A DNA stretch of 64,000 bases from Rhodothermales bacterium. GTDB lineage: Bacteria; Bacteroidota; Rhodothermia; Rhodothermales; UBA10348. A program made the position numbers and the translations under genes. This document shows, piece by piece, positions 43,167 through 52,163 of this stretch. The notes beneath the pieces are model-generated. The model had not been told where the DNA came from. It saw only the letters and a list, made by a program, of their open reading frames with translations, and searched no databases. Numbering within the stretch: position 1 is the first letter of the stretch; each line of letters begins with the position of its first letter. The stretch covers positions 124,001-188,000 of the forward strand of contig JAEPNP010000005.1 of the NCBI GenBank assembly GCA_017643395.1. Reading direction: 5' to 3'.

Positions 43167-45923
43167 ATGAAGCCAGGACTGCTTCTTTCTTTTTTTTTGT
43201 TGGCTGTGGCGGCTCCGGTTGCAGCTCAGAACGTGCCGCCCGCGATTCAGCAGGAGCTGAACCGTCGAAACATGACGGAGGCTGAGGCGCGGGCGATGGC
43301 GCAGCAGTTGGGCGTAAACCTCAACGATCCCGTGCAGGCCGCCCAGCGGGCGCGGGAGTTGGGCGTGCCCGAGCCCACGATCCAGGAAATGTTGCGGGCG
43401 GTACGCTCGGGCGATGAGGGCGCCGTGGCGTCGACCGCGTTGCCTGGTGTGCGTACCGTTGACCCCTCGACCCCTGCTACCACCGTCGATGCGATAGCGA
43501 CAGATGAAACCACGCGGCAGGCCACCGAGGCCGCTCAACTGCGCGACGTGGCTGAGGCGGAAACAACCACGGTTGTGGAAGAGGCGGCGGTCGAGGAGGA
43601 CCTCGCATTCTTCGGCTACAGTCTCTTTGACGGCATTCCCGATGCTTTCCAGCCATCGGCCGTGGGGCCTGTCGATGACGCCTATCTCATCGGCCCAGGG
43701 GACGAACTTCGACTCACTGTCTGGGGGGCGGCAGAGTTTGCGCACGAACTTACCGTAGATGCCGAAGGCCGTATTTTCGTGCCAAACGTGGGCCAATTTC
43801 TGGCAGCTGGTCGACGAATTGATCGGCTACGCACAGATCTTCAGCGCTTCCTGTCGCGCAGTTATTCAGGGCTGACCAGCAGCCCTCCAACTGTGTTTAT
43901 GGACCTCAGCGTCGCCCGACTGCGTCCCGTACAGGTATACGTTCTCGGTGAAGTATCCAGGCCGGGTGGCTACACCGTAAGCCCGAACGCGACGGCGTTC
44001 AACGTGCTGTACAGCACAGGTGGCCCGCTCACCAGAGGATCCTTGCGAGAGATCCGAATTGTACGAGCGGGACGAAGGATCGGCACGCTTGACCTGTACA
44101 ACTATTTGCTGTCGGGATACGAGCGCAATCCGGTCCGTCTGCAGACGAATGACTTTGTGTTCGTGCCATCCCGCGGCAAGACTGTCGCCATATCGGGGGC
44201 CGTGAGGCGACCAGCAGTTTTTGAACTGAAGGGAACTGAGGACTTTACGGCGCTGCTCGAATTTGCGGGGGGCCTGCTTCCCGACGCCTATGGCAAGCGA
44301 TTTCAAATCGAACGGATTGTGCCTCTCTCTGAACGGACTGACCCCTCTATCGCCCGAGAAATCATAGACCTGCCGCTCGCAGAGACTGTTGGCGGTGAGG
44401 TGGCCGTGACGCTGGAAGACGGTGATGTGGTGCGGATCAGTGCAATCACTGATCGACTCGACAACGCGGTGACAATTCAGGGCGAGGTATTTCAGCCGGG
44501 TCGCTACCAGCTATCCAACGAACTTGTCACTATTAGGGATCTGATAGGGGCGGCGGACGGACTAACCGAAATAGCCCATCGGCAGGAAGCGTCCCTGGTC
44601 AGATTGGATGGAGAGTTCAACGAAGAACTCTATGTGGTGGACCTTGAGGAAGCAATCGCGGACAACCCGTTGCACAACCTGCCGCTTAGGGAGCGGGACG
44701 TGCTAACAGTTCGTTCCCGATTAGCGGTTCAGCAGACGGGCACAATCGAGGTGGATGGGCAAGTACGGAATCCAGGCCCGCAGCCGTTCCGGGATCGCAT
44801 GACGCTGCAGGATGCCCTCTACGCAGCCGGTGGTTTGCAGGATAGTCTGTTTGTACGCGATGTGTTTCTGCCTCGGGCCGACCTGTTTCGCAGGGAGGGT
44901 AATCGAGCTCGACCCGTTGTAGTTCCTTTTAACCTCGCCGCCGTCCTCGACGGTCGGGATGAGGCATCCTTGCGTTTGATTCCCGGAGATCGGATTCGAG
45001 TTTACCCAAGATCCGTTGAACGACTCTCTGCTGGAACGGTACAGGTGTCCGGCGCCGTGAACGCCCCCGGTACCATCACCTTTGTGGACGGGCTAACTGT
45101 CGAGGATGCTATTCTCCAGTCGGGTGGTTTTTCGCAATACGCGTACTTGCAGAGCGTCCGGGTTGCCCGACCGGACCCGTCAGGCGCCCAATTGGCTCGC
45201 GTGTTCGAGGTCGGCCTTGACGGAGTCTCTCGTGACGAAAACGGACAAGTCGATCCCGCCCGCCTCGCCGCCCTCCTAAATCGGCGCTCGTTCATCCTGC
45301 AGCCGGGGGACCAGGTTTCAGTCGTACTGGACCCTAATTACCGAGCGTTGCAAACTGTATCCATTTCTGGAGAAGTCCACTTTCCGGGGACTTACGCCGT
45401 AGAAACCGACCACGAGACAATCGGATCGATCGTCGACAAGGCCGGAGGGGTGCTGACGACGGGGTATCTGGGCGGGTCGTCTCTGGTTCGAAACGGACTA
45501 CCGGTGATCGTTGACATCGAGAAAGCCCTTCTGTCGTCGAGGCAGGACATGCAGGTGCTTCCAGGCGACGTCATCTCTGTGCCGCGAAAGCCGAACACAG
45601 TTCAGGTCGCCGGCAATGTGAATAACCCCGGGCTTATTCGATTTGCGCCCGGAAGAAGAGTCAAATACTACCTGGACCGGGCTGGCTCAGAAGCGAGAGA
45701 GACAGAAGCGGTATTCTTGACCCAAGCGGATGGGGCGACATACCGACTGCGTCGCGGATTATTTCCGCAAAACCCGGTGGTCACTGATGGCGCCGTGATA
45801 AGCGTGTCTCGAAAACAGGACGTGCCTAGTGAGGAGAGGACGGACGTTGGGCAGATCATTACGGAGACCATATCCGTTCTTTCCGCTGCGCTGACGGCGA
45901 TCGTGTTGGCATCCCGCCTGTAA
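43167..45923 (+). CDS. Polysaccharide export protein with multiple SLBB domains (Wza-like, extended)
   Basis: 918 residues. The ATG at 43167 starts a signal peptide ending VAAQ (residue 21); a GTG five codons earlier is less likely. The Poly_export motif YLIGPGDELRLTVWG is at about 180, followed by a chain of about six SLBB repeats (VYVLGEVSRPGGYTVSPN, ISGAVRRPAVFEL, IQGEVFQPGRYQLS, VDGQVRNPGPQPF, VSGAVNAPGTITF, VAGNVNNPGLIRF). The end has a hydrophobic segment (SVLSAALTAIVLASRL). Wza is about 380 residues, so this is a long, multi-SLBB variant as found in several Bacteroidota. It should form the outer-membrane or trans-envelope export channel. Confidence 0.92.
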   Translation: MKPGLLLSFFLLAVAAPVAAQNVPPAIQQELNRRNMTEAEARAMAQQLGVNLNDPVQAAQRARELGVPEPTIQEMLRAVRSGDEGAVASTALPGVRTVDPSTPATTVDAIATDETTRQATEAAQLRDVAEAETTTVVEEAAVEEDLAFFGYSLFDGIPDAFQPSAVGPVDDAYLIGPGDELRLTVWGAAEFAHELTVDAEGRIFVPNVGQFLAAGRRIDRLRTDLQRFLSRSYSGLTSSPPTVFMDLSVARLRPVQVYVLGEVSRPGGYTVSPNATAFNVLYSTGGPLTRGSLREIRIVRAGRRIGTLDLYNYLLSGYERNPVRLQTNDFVFVPSRGKTVAISGAVRRPAVFELKGTEDFTALLEFAGGLLPDAYGKRFQIERIVPLSERTDPSIAREIIDLPLAETVGGEVAVTLEDGDVVRISAITDRLDNAVTIQGEVFQPGRYQLSNELVTIRDLIGAADGLTEIAHRQEASLVRLDGEFNEELYVVDLEEAIADNPLHNLPLRERDVLTVRSRLAVQQTGTIEVDGQVRNPGPQPFRDRMTLQDALYAAGGLQDSLFVRDVFLPRADLFRREGNRARPVVVPFNLAAVLDGRDEASLRLIPGDRIRVYPRSVERLSAGTVQVSGAVNAPGTITFVDGLTVEDAILQSGGFSQYAYLQSVRVARPDPSGAQLARVFEVGLDGVSRDENGQVDPARLAALLNRRSFILQPGDQVSVVLDPNYRALQTVSISGEVHFPGTYAVETDHETIGSIVDKAGGVLTTGYLGGSSLVRNGLPVIVDIEKALLSSRQDMQVLPGDVISVPRKPNTVQVAGNVNNPGLIRFAPGRRVKYYLDRAGSEARETEAVFLTQADGATYRLRRGLFPQNPVVTDGAVISVSRKQDVPSEERTDVGQIITETISVLSAALTAIVLASRL

Positions 45924-45933
45924 CCCTAGTAGG

Positions 45934-47682
45934 ATGACCTGGCAGGGCTGGTATGTTCTGGCGGTATTGGGGTGTCTGGTTGGAGTCCTCGCCGGAAACA
46001 GGTGCAGACCCGACATCAGTTTTGTCGCTGGTCTCGGGGCGTTGCTTGCAGCCGGCCTAGTCGAGCCCGCCGCTGCGTTTTCGGGCTTCTCCAGTCCCGC
46101 GGTTGTCGCGCTGGCATCGCTGTTTGTTGTAGCGGCTGCCGTCGAAAGGTCGCCGGCAATCAGCGCAATCGACACGGTAGCGCTCTCTCGAAGTGCATCT
46201 CTGACGATGTCGCTTGCTAGGCTAATGGCAGGAGTGGCTGCACTAAGCGCAGCAATGAATAACACTCCGATCGTTGCCATGCTGATGCCAAGGGTTCAGC
46301 GTTGGTGCAAGGACCGGGGTTTCAGCGCATCACAGGTTCTCATTCCACTGTCATACGCCGCCATCGCCGGTGGGATGGTAACTCTGATCGGGACATCTAC
46401 AAACGTAGTGGTCTCCGAGGTATCGATTGATCTCGGCGGCCCTGCTCTTGGACTTCTTGATTTCACTTGGGTTGGGCTGCCGGTAGTTCTCTTTTTGCTC
46501 CTGTTTTTTGTGATAGGCGGCTGGCGCCTCCTGCCGCGCCACGATGCAGACATGATAGATGACGGCCTTGGCGACTGCCTGTTCGAGCTTGCCGTTGATG
46601 GCCCTTCCATCGCCGGCAGGTCCGTTGAAGCCGCGGACCTACGTGATCTAGGACGGGCTTTTCTCGCTCATATTCGGAGGAACGAAACGGTGATTCCCGC
46701 GAGCCCGTCAACCCTGCTAAAGGATGGAGATGTCCTTAGTTTTGTCGGGCCAATGGAGTTGCTGAATGTGCTCCTGAGGCGGGATGGGCTTTCTCGGCCA
46801 ATCGCAATGCCCACCACGGTGGCTGACCTCCCCCTGTTTGAGGCCGTGGTCGCGGAGAACTCCGTTCTGGCGGGCTCGACCCTCCGGTCGACCAAGTTTA
46901 GGGACCGCTATGGCGGAGTAGTGCTGGCTGTCCACCGGCGAGATGTGGTCGTGAGCGAGTCGCTCGGTCGACTGCGATTAATGGCCGGAGACCTGCTAAT
47001 TGTGGAAGCAGATAGTGGGTTTTCTAGGCGCGCAAACGCCGATCGTAGCGACTTTCACCTTGTTGCCCGTCGCGACCAGCCTGCTCCTGCTGCCGACACC
47101 AACTGGGTTGGGCCTGCTCTCTTGATTGCCATGGTTGTTTGTGTGGCCACTGGAGCCCTCCCTCTGGTGACCGCTTCGTTCTTGACCGCGATTGGAGCGA
47201 TCGCCATGGGCGGCGTTTCGCTCCGACGAGCTAGAGAAAGCGTCGACCTTTCGGTGCTCTTGATTATTGGTTCAGCGCTTGGGATTGGTCGGGCGATCGT
47301 AGATACCGGGCTCTCGGAGAATCTCACCAGCTTGCTACTAGCCTTAGGAGGATCCCTCGACGCGGTCTGGGGACTCGCGCTGCTCTACGTGTCGGCGAAC
47401 GTGCTCACCGAGCTAATTACCCACAAGGCCTCCGCCGTCCTCATGGTGCCAGTGGCGCTGGACTTGGCAGACCGACTTGGAATCGCAGAGGAGGCCGCTC
47501 TCTTAACCGTCGCCGCGGCTGCCGCAGCCAGTTTCCTCACGCCGGTTGGATACCAGACGAATACCATGGTTCTCTCTGCCGGAAACTACCGCTTCGCGGA
47601 CTTTCTTCGGGTAGGATTTCCGACCAGTCTGCTCGTCATGGCTGTTGCACTTACCATGATAAAGCTACGATTCCTCGGTTGA
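45934..47682 (+). CDS. SLC13/DASS-family permease with two RCK_C domains, probable sulfate transporter
   Basis: 582 residues with two sets of membrane helices flanking a cytoplasmic pair of TrkA-C/RCK_C domains (about 205-280 and 290-370). Sodium-binding hallmarks GTSTNVVV in the first half and GYQTNTMVL in the second are intact. Architecture matches the SLC13 permeases often linked to cys genes. With CysD/CysNC encoded next door on the opposite strand, sulfate uptake is the best guess, but other divalent anions are possible. Confidence 0.85.
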   Translation: MTWQGWYVLAVLGCLVGVLAGNRCRPDISFVAGLGALLAAGLVEPAAAFSGFSSPAVVALASLFVVAAAVERSPAISAIDTVALSRSASLTMSLARLMAGVAALSAAMNNTPIVAMLMPRVQRWCKDRGFSASQVLIPLSYAAIAGGMVTLIGTSTNVVVSEVSIDLGGPALGLLDFTWVGLPVVLFLLLFFVIGGWRLLPRHDADMIDDGLGDCLFELAVDGPSIAGRSVEAADLRDLGRAFLAHIRRNETVIPASPSTLLKDGDVLSFVGPMELLNVLLRRDGLSRPIAMPTTVADLPLFEAVVAENSVLAGSTLRSTKFRDRYGGVVLAVHRRDVVVSESLGRLRLMAGDLLIVEADSGFSRRANADRSDFHLVARRDQPAPAADTNWVGPALLIAMVVCVATGALPLVTASFLTAIGAIAMGGVSLRRARESVDLSVLLIIGSALGIGRAIVDTGLSENLTSLLLALGGSLDAVWGLALLYVSANVLTELITHKASAVLMVPVALDLADRLGIAEEAALLTVAAAAAASFLTPVGYQTNTMVLSAGNYRFADFLRVGFPTSLLVMAVALTMIKLRFLG

Positions 47683-47692
47683 GAGCAGCGGG

Positions 47693-49576
47693 TTAACCCA
47701 CAATGATGATGCCGGATTCCGACAGTAGTTGCATTATAGACTCGACGCTGCCCGACACCGCCGTGACGGTAGAGTCCAGTCTCATTTCCGGCTTCTCGGG
47801 CCTCTCGTAGGGAGCCGTGACTCCGGTCATCTCGAGTATTTCTCCCCTCTCCGCCTTCGCATAGAGGCCCTTGGGGTCGCGCTTCTTGGCAACCTCCACG
47901 GGACAGTCCACATGGACCTCGAAAAACCGTCCGACTGGTACCAGTCCTCTCGCTCGGTCCCGATCCTCTGCATAGGGTGAGATGAAAGTGCAGATCACTA
48001 CCGAGCCTTGTTCGAAAAAGAGCCGCGCGACCTCCCCGACCCGGCGGATGTTTTCGCGCCGCTCGTCGGGACTAAACCCGAGGTCTCCGTTGAGACCGTG
48101 CCGAATTTGATCGCCGTCCAGGAGCATGGTCTTCACGCCGCTATCGAAGAGAACGCGCTCCAACTTGCGGCCTATCGATGACTTGCCTGACCCAGAAAGG
48201 CCGGTCAACCACACTACCGCTCCAGAGTGCTTCTGCAGAGACTCCCGCTCCTCGCGCGGGATGTTTAGCGGTTCCCAGACCACACCCGGCGAGACGCTCC
48301 GCTTTCCTCTCGACGGAAGCCGCTCTATGGATCCGCGAATCATCCCAGCCGCTACTGTGGCGAAGGTGTGGGGATGGATCAGGACAAAACTACCAGTTAT
48401 GCGATTCTTGGCGTAGGTGTCCCAGCATACCGGCCGGCTGACCAACAGCTGAACCCTCCCGATTTCGTTGAGCCCAAGGAATTCCGCTTCCTGCCGATGC
48501 ATCGTATCTACATCGACTTGGTAAACCACCTCCTTGACGAATGCGGTGGCCTCGCGAGTCGTGTGCATCAGGATGTAAGGCATAGTTGGATCTAGTGGCG
48601 CCTCGCTCATCCAGCACATCATGGCATCAAATCGATCCGAAACGGTCGGCAAATTGCGCCGTCGGACAATCATGTCGCCGCGGGACACGTCGATTTCATC
48701 TTCCAGGCAGAGAACGACGGATTCTCCAGTGTCCGCCTCAGCCAATTCGCCCTCAAATCGGTCAATTCGACTGATACGGCTGACTTGTCCGCTTGGCAAT
48801 ACAGCCACCTCTTCCCCCAAGGCGACCGAGCCCGATTCCACACGACCCGCAAACCCTCGATAGTCCTGGTGAGGTCGGATCACATACTGCACCGGAAACC
48901 GGAAATCGACCGCGTTTCGCGCCGCCCCGACGTTTACGGTTTCTAGGTGATGCAGCAGCGTCGAACCGTCATACCACGGCATGTTGTCCCCGTGGTCCAC
49001 GACATTGTCGCCGTGCAAGGCACTCATCGGGATGTACGTGATGTCGCCCACATTGAGCTGTCGGGCAAAGTCGCGATAGTCGCTCTGAATCCGGTCGAAG
49101 ACCTGCCGGTCGTAGGCGACCAGGTCCATCTTGTTGATCGCGACGACAACGTGAGGGATGCGAAGTAGGCTAGCGATGAAGCCGTGACGTCTGGACTGCG
49201 TCAGGACACCCTTTCGCGCATCGATGAGCACAATTGCCAATTCGGCCGTCGAGGCGCCCGTCACCATGTTGCGGGTGTACTGAACGTGGCCCGGCGTGTC
49301 GGCGATGATGAACTTGCGGCGCGGCGTCGCAAAGTAGCGGTAGGCCACATCAATGGTGATGTTTTGCTCGCGCTCAGCGCGGAGCCCGTCGGTCAGAAGC
49401 GCAAGGTTCACGTAGCTCTCGCCCCGCCGTCGGCTCGTCTCTTCCACCGCTTCCAGTTGGTCCTGAAAGATGCTCTTGGTGTCGTACAGGAGTCTGCCGA
49501 TTAGCGTACTCTTGCCGTCGTCTACACTGCCCGCCGTTGAAAACCTCAGCAGGTCCATCGCCTCATAAGTGCTCAT
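47693..49576 (-). CDS. cysNC: Bifunctional sulfate adenylyltransferase subunit 1 / adenylylsulfate kinase
   Basis: 627 residues. The CysN GTPase part has GSVDDGKS (16-23), DTPGH (93-97) and NKMD (148-151), followed by EF-Tu-like beta-barrels. The APS kinase (CysC) part begins near residue 450 with WLTGLSGSGKSSIGR (P-loop about 459-466) and FISPYAEDRDRARG. ATG 49576 lies one base after the cysD stop. The product is PAPS, the sulfate donor for sulfotransferases and for assimilation. Confidence 0.95.
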   Translation of the reverse strand: MSTYEAMDLLRFSTAGSVDDGKSTLIGRLLYDTKSIFQDQLEAVEETSRRRGESYVNLALLTDGLRAEREQNITIDVAYRYFATPRRKFIIADTPGHVQYTRNMVTGASTAELAIVLIDARKGVLTQSRRHGFIASLLRIPHVVVAINKMDLVAYDRQVFDRIQSDYRDFARQLNVGDITYIPMSALHGDNVVDHGDNMPWYDGSTLLHHLETVNVGAARNAVDFRFPVQYVIRPHQDYRGFAGRVESGSVALGEEVAVLPSGQVSRISRIDRFEGELAEADTGESVVLCLEDEIDVSRGDMIVRRRNLPTVSDRFDAMMCWMSEAPLDPTMPYILMHTTREATAFVKEVVYQVDVDTMHRQEAEFLGLNEIGRVQLLVSRPVCWDTYAKNRITGSFVLIHPHTFATVAAGMIRGSIERLPSRGKRSVSPGVVWEPLNIPREERESLQKHSGAVVWLTGLSGSGKSSIGRKLERVLFDSGVKTMLLDGDQIRHGLNGDLGFSPDERRENIRRVGEVARLFFEQGSVVICTFISPYAEDRDRARGLVPVGRFFEVHVDCPVEVAKKRDPKGLYAKAERGEILEMTGVTAPYERPEKPEMRLDSTVTAVSGSVESIMQLLSESGIIIVG

Positions 49577-49577
49577 C

Positions 49578-50474
49578 CTAGAAGTATCCCTGCTTTTTCC
49601 GGTCCTCCATTGCGGCCTCTGATCGCTTGTCGTCACTCCGACCTCCCCTCTCCGCAATGCGCGCAGCGGCGACCTCCTGTATGATCTCCTCCAGCGTAGA
49701 AGCGGTCGACTCCCAAACGCCGGTACAGGTGATATCTCCGATCGTGCGACATCGAACCCGGCGAACATCGGACCGCTCGTCGCTCAGCACTTGGTTGTGG
49801 GCTCCTACTGCCAGTAGGACGCCGTCTCTTTCGACAACCTCCCGTCGATGGGAGAAATACAGATCAGGAAGTCGCACATCGTCGTGAGCGATGTACTGCC
49901 AGATATCCATTTCGGTCCAGTTGGAGAGCGGAAACACCCGGAAATGCTCTCCGGAGGCCTTTCGACCATTGAACAAATTCCAAATTTCCGGTCGTTGATT
50001 CTTTGGGTCCCACTGACCAAACGCATCCCGGTGGCTGAAGAAACGCTCCTTGGCACGAGCCTTTTCTTCGTCCCTGCGCCCCCCGCCGAACGCGACGTCG
50101 ACCTTCAGCTCCCTAAGGGCATCCAGCAGCGTGACCGTTTGCAGCGCATTCCTGCTCGGGTTCGGCCCCGATTCCTCCTGGGCCCTCCCCGCAATAATGG
50201 AATCCTCCACATACCTGACCAAGAGCTCGCAACCGACTTCACGCACGAGGTCATCCCTAAACTGGATAGTCTCCGGAAAGTTGTGGCCGGTGTCGATGTG
50301 TAGTAGGGGAAACGGAAACGGAGCCGGATGGAACGCTTTCTTAGCAAGATGGACCATCACGATTGAGTCCTTGCCGCCCGAGAAGAGGAGCACAGGGCGT
50401 TCGAACTGCCCCGCCACTTCCCGCATGACATGGATGGCTTCCGATTCAAGTTGAAAAATGTGGGACTTGGACAT
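49578..50474 (-). CDS. cysD: Sulfate adenylyltransferase subunit 2
   Basis: 298 residues, the normal CysD length. PP-loop SGGKDS (32-37), LLHIDTGHNFPET, the GGGRRDEEKARAKER signature and PLSNWTEMDIWQYI are all present. Forms ATP sulfurylase with CysN, making adenylylsulfate. First gene of the cysD-cysNC pair. Confidence 0.95.
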   Translation of the reverse strand: MSKSHIFQLESEAIHVMREVAGQFERPVLLFSGGKDSIVMVHLAKKAFHPAPFPFPLLHIDTGHNFPETIQFRDDLVREVGCELLVRYVEDSIIAGRAQEESGPNPSRNALQTVTLLDALRELKVDVAFGGGRRDEEKARAKERFFSHRDAFGQWDPKNQRPEIWNLFNGRKASGEHFRVFPLSNWTEMDIWQYIAHDDVRLPDLYFSHRREVVERDGVLLAVGAHNQVLSDERSDVRRVRCRTIGDITCTGVWESTASTLEEIIQEVAAARIAERGGRSDDKRSEAAMEDRKKQGYF

Positions 50475-51002
50475 AGTCGGCGTTCGCTAAAGGTCGGAGG
50501 TTATCACAGTCGCAGCTGGGCGTTCCGTCATCCTCAGGGCCTCGCGGGGTATTCACCAGCGAGGCAATCGCTTTCGTCGAGCCGCCCTCCACCCGGCTCG
50601 GCTCAGCAAACTCTGTAAAGCCAACCTGGAGCGCGAGGGCATCGCGCGGACCTTCTAGTGCTGGCGACCAGGTGGACGGGCACCGGCCGTCAATGACGGA
50701 GAGGAAGATCGCGAGTCTCGGCTCCCAGGGATTGGTCGGAGAGGGTACGTCGTCGCGATCGATGCCTATTGGAGCCGCATTCGGCAGTTCTCGAGCTTCA
50801 TTTCGTAGTCCCATCGAACGTTCTTGGAATCCTGGCTTGACTAACCTAGCGTTTATCCGCGCGGGTGCGGGTGCTTTCGGGGTGCGAAGGGTTTTCCGGT
50901 GCGTTCGGAGGTGCACCTTGGGAAGGAAAGACTCCTCTGGTGCTGGACCTGGCGGTGCTGCGGGAGATTCAGGCTGGGGCGCGTGTCTCTGACTGTATGA
51001 AA
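50475..51002. other. 528-base interval without an intact gene
   Basis: Lies between the cysD start and the end of the formyltransferase gene. It contains the TonB-receptor remnant described separately and otherwise frames with no resemblance to known proteins. The cysD promoter must be in the left part; no clear motif was seen. Confidence 0.6.
50690..50870 (+). pseudogene. Decayed fragment of a TonB-dependent receptor
   Basis: From about 50726 the DNA aligns with the intact receptor gene from about 18111: SQGLVGEGT matches FQGLIGRGT, then VVAIDAYWSRIRQF matches VVGIDAYWSRVRDF, and CGAACGTTCTTGGA matches the start of its PNVFLDAG segment. Two one-base deletions relative to the intact gene (one between the first two matches, one before the third) and a TAG at about 50807 break the frame. 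Codon positions have diverged but the protein match is plain. The rest of the gene is gone. Confidence 0.7.
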
Positions 51003-52001
51003 CTAGGTCAGCGAGCGAATACCGCTTGGCCCGTATGAGACCCTCGTGCTCATCGCGGCATCTAGTCGATCACTTGGCGTATGCAGACGATCACCTTCGC
51101 GCACCGCGCTAAGCAGGTCGCTTCCGTCTTCGGCGCGAATCCCCTCCACAAGCAAGCACCCTCCTGTGCCAGCCACTACGACGAAGTCGGGGTGGGTACG
51201 AATGATGATACCGGAATGACCCTCGTGATGGGCCATCTCTCCGCAGTGCTCTTGCACGCGTGAAACATACACTCTCTGTCCTCGCCAGAACGTACTCGCA
51301 CCTGGATAGGGACTATCGAAAGCGGTAACGAATCTGGTGATCGACGCAACCCCCCAAGACCAGTTTATCCAACCATGGTCGTCCGTTGACAGTCGCGGGT
51401 AGTACGACCCGATACTTGGTGCCTGGCGCCTGAGCGCATACTCAACCTGATCTTTCGTCGCCCGCGCCACAAGGCGGTGGACACTCGCGGCGACCCTCCC
51501 GACATAGTCCTGCTCGATCTCCGCCGGACTAATGCAGTTGCGCGGGATCGCGTACACCTCCTCATGCACAACCGCGCCCGTGTCGATCCCTTCATCAATC
51601 TGGTGGAGTAAGACGTTTCCGATGCGGTCGTGCCTCATTATTCTCCAAGAGAATCCCCCGCCGCCTTTGTCAAACGGCAACCTAGAGCCATGTGCATTCA
51701 GAAGCCGCCCTTGAAATAGGTCGATTATGGGCTTGCGGAAGATCCATCTCGCGCCAAGCGAAAGGCCCAAGACCTCGCCGGAGCCTACGCCTCGGAAAAA
51801 GGGCGCTAGCGCGCCTACCTCGAGCCGACTTGGCACCACAAGGTCGGGGGCAGCAGCCCCACCCCATTCGTCTTCCTGATGCGGAGAGCCGACATGTCGA
51901 ACCTCCAGCAAGTCGCGACAATCTCGTTTAATGCGCTCGAGAAGCGCCCCCCCGCCGAGAAGAATTAGTCGTTTGAGGGGACCGATGCGTAAGCTACTCA
52001 T
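51003..52001 (-). CDS. Formyltransferase-fold protein (Fmt/ArnA-like), probable sugar N-formyltransferase
   Basis: 332 residues from the ATG at 52001. The core LLNAHGSRLPFDKGGGGFSW followed by HQIDEGIDTGAVV contains the catalytic Asn102, His104 and Asp140 of 10-formyltetrahydrofolate-dependent formyltransferases. A C-terminal domain (GWINWSWGVASITRF... and later beta strands) resembles that of methionyl-tRNA formyltransferase. The polysaccharide-gene context points to N-formylation of an amino sugar. The N-terminal third is less typical than in Fmt. Confidence 0.8.
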   Translation of the reverse strand: MSSLRIGPLKRLILLGGGALLERIKRDCRDLLEVRHVGSPHQEDEWGGAAAPDLVVPSRLEVGALAPFFRGVGSGEVLGLSLGARWIFRKPIIDLFQGRLLNAHGSRLPFDKGGGGFSWRIMRHDRIGNVLLHQIDEGIDTGAVVHEEVYAIPRNCISPAEIEQDYVGRVAASVHRLVARATKDQVEYALRRQAPSIGSYYPRLSTDDHGWINWSWGVASITRFVTAFDSPYPGASTFWRGQRVYVSRVQEHCGEMAHHEGHSGIIIRTHPDFVVVAGTGGCLLVEGIRAEDGSDLLSAVREGDRLHTPSDRLDAAMSTRVSYGPSGIRSLT

Positions 52002-52163
52002 GGTGTTGGGACGCAGATATGCTAGTATTCCTTTGGAGGCGACATGGGGGCTTCGAACACACCGCACCCGATCATAGCCTTCGCCAAGCCCGGGTGGGTC
52101 TGGAGGTGCGGTAACCACCCGCTCCCAAGTGCCCCTCTAATGCCCGTTGCTGGGATCAGGCCT

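Noticed and set aside
50446-50916. 156-codon frame on the minus strand over the TonB remnant
   Set aside because: No homology, starts and ends in non-coding sequence, and the plus strand shows a decayed receptor instead.
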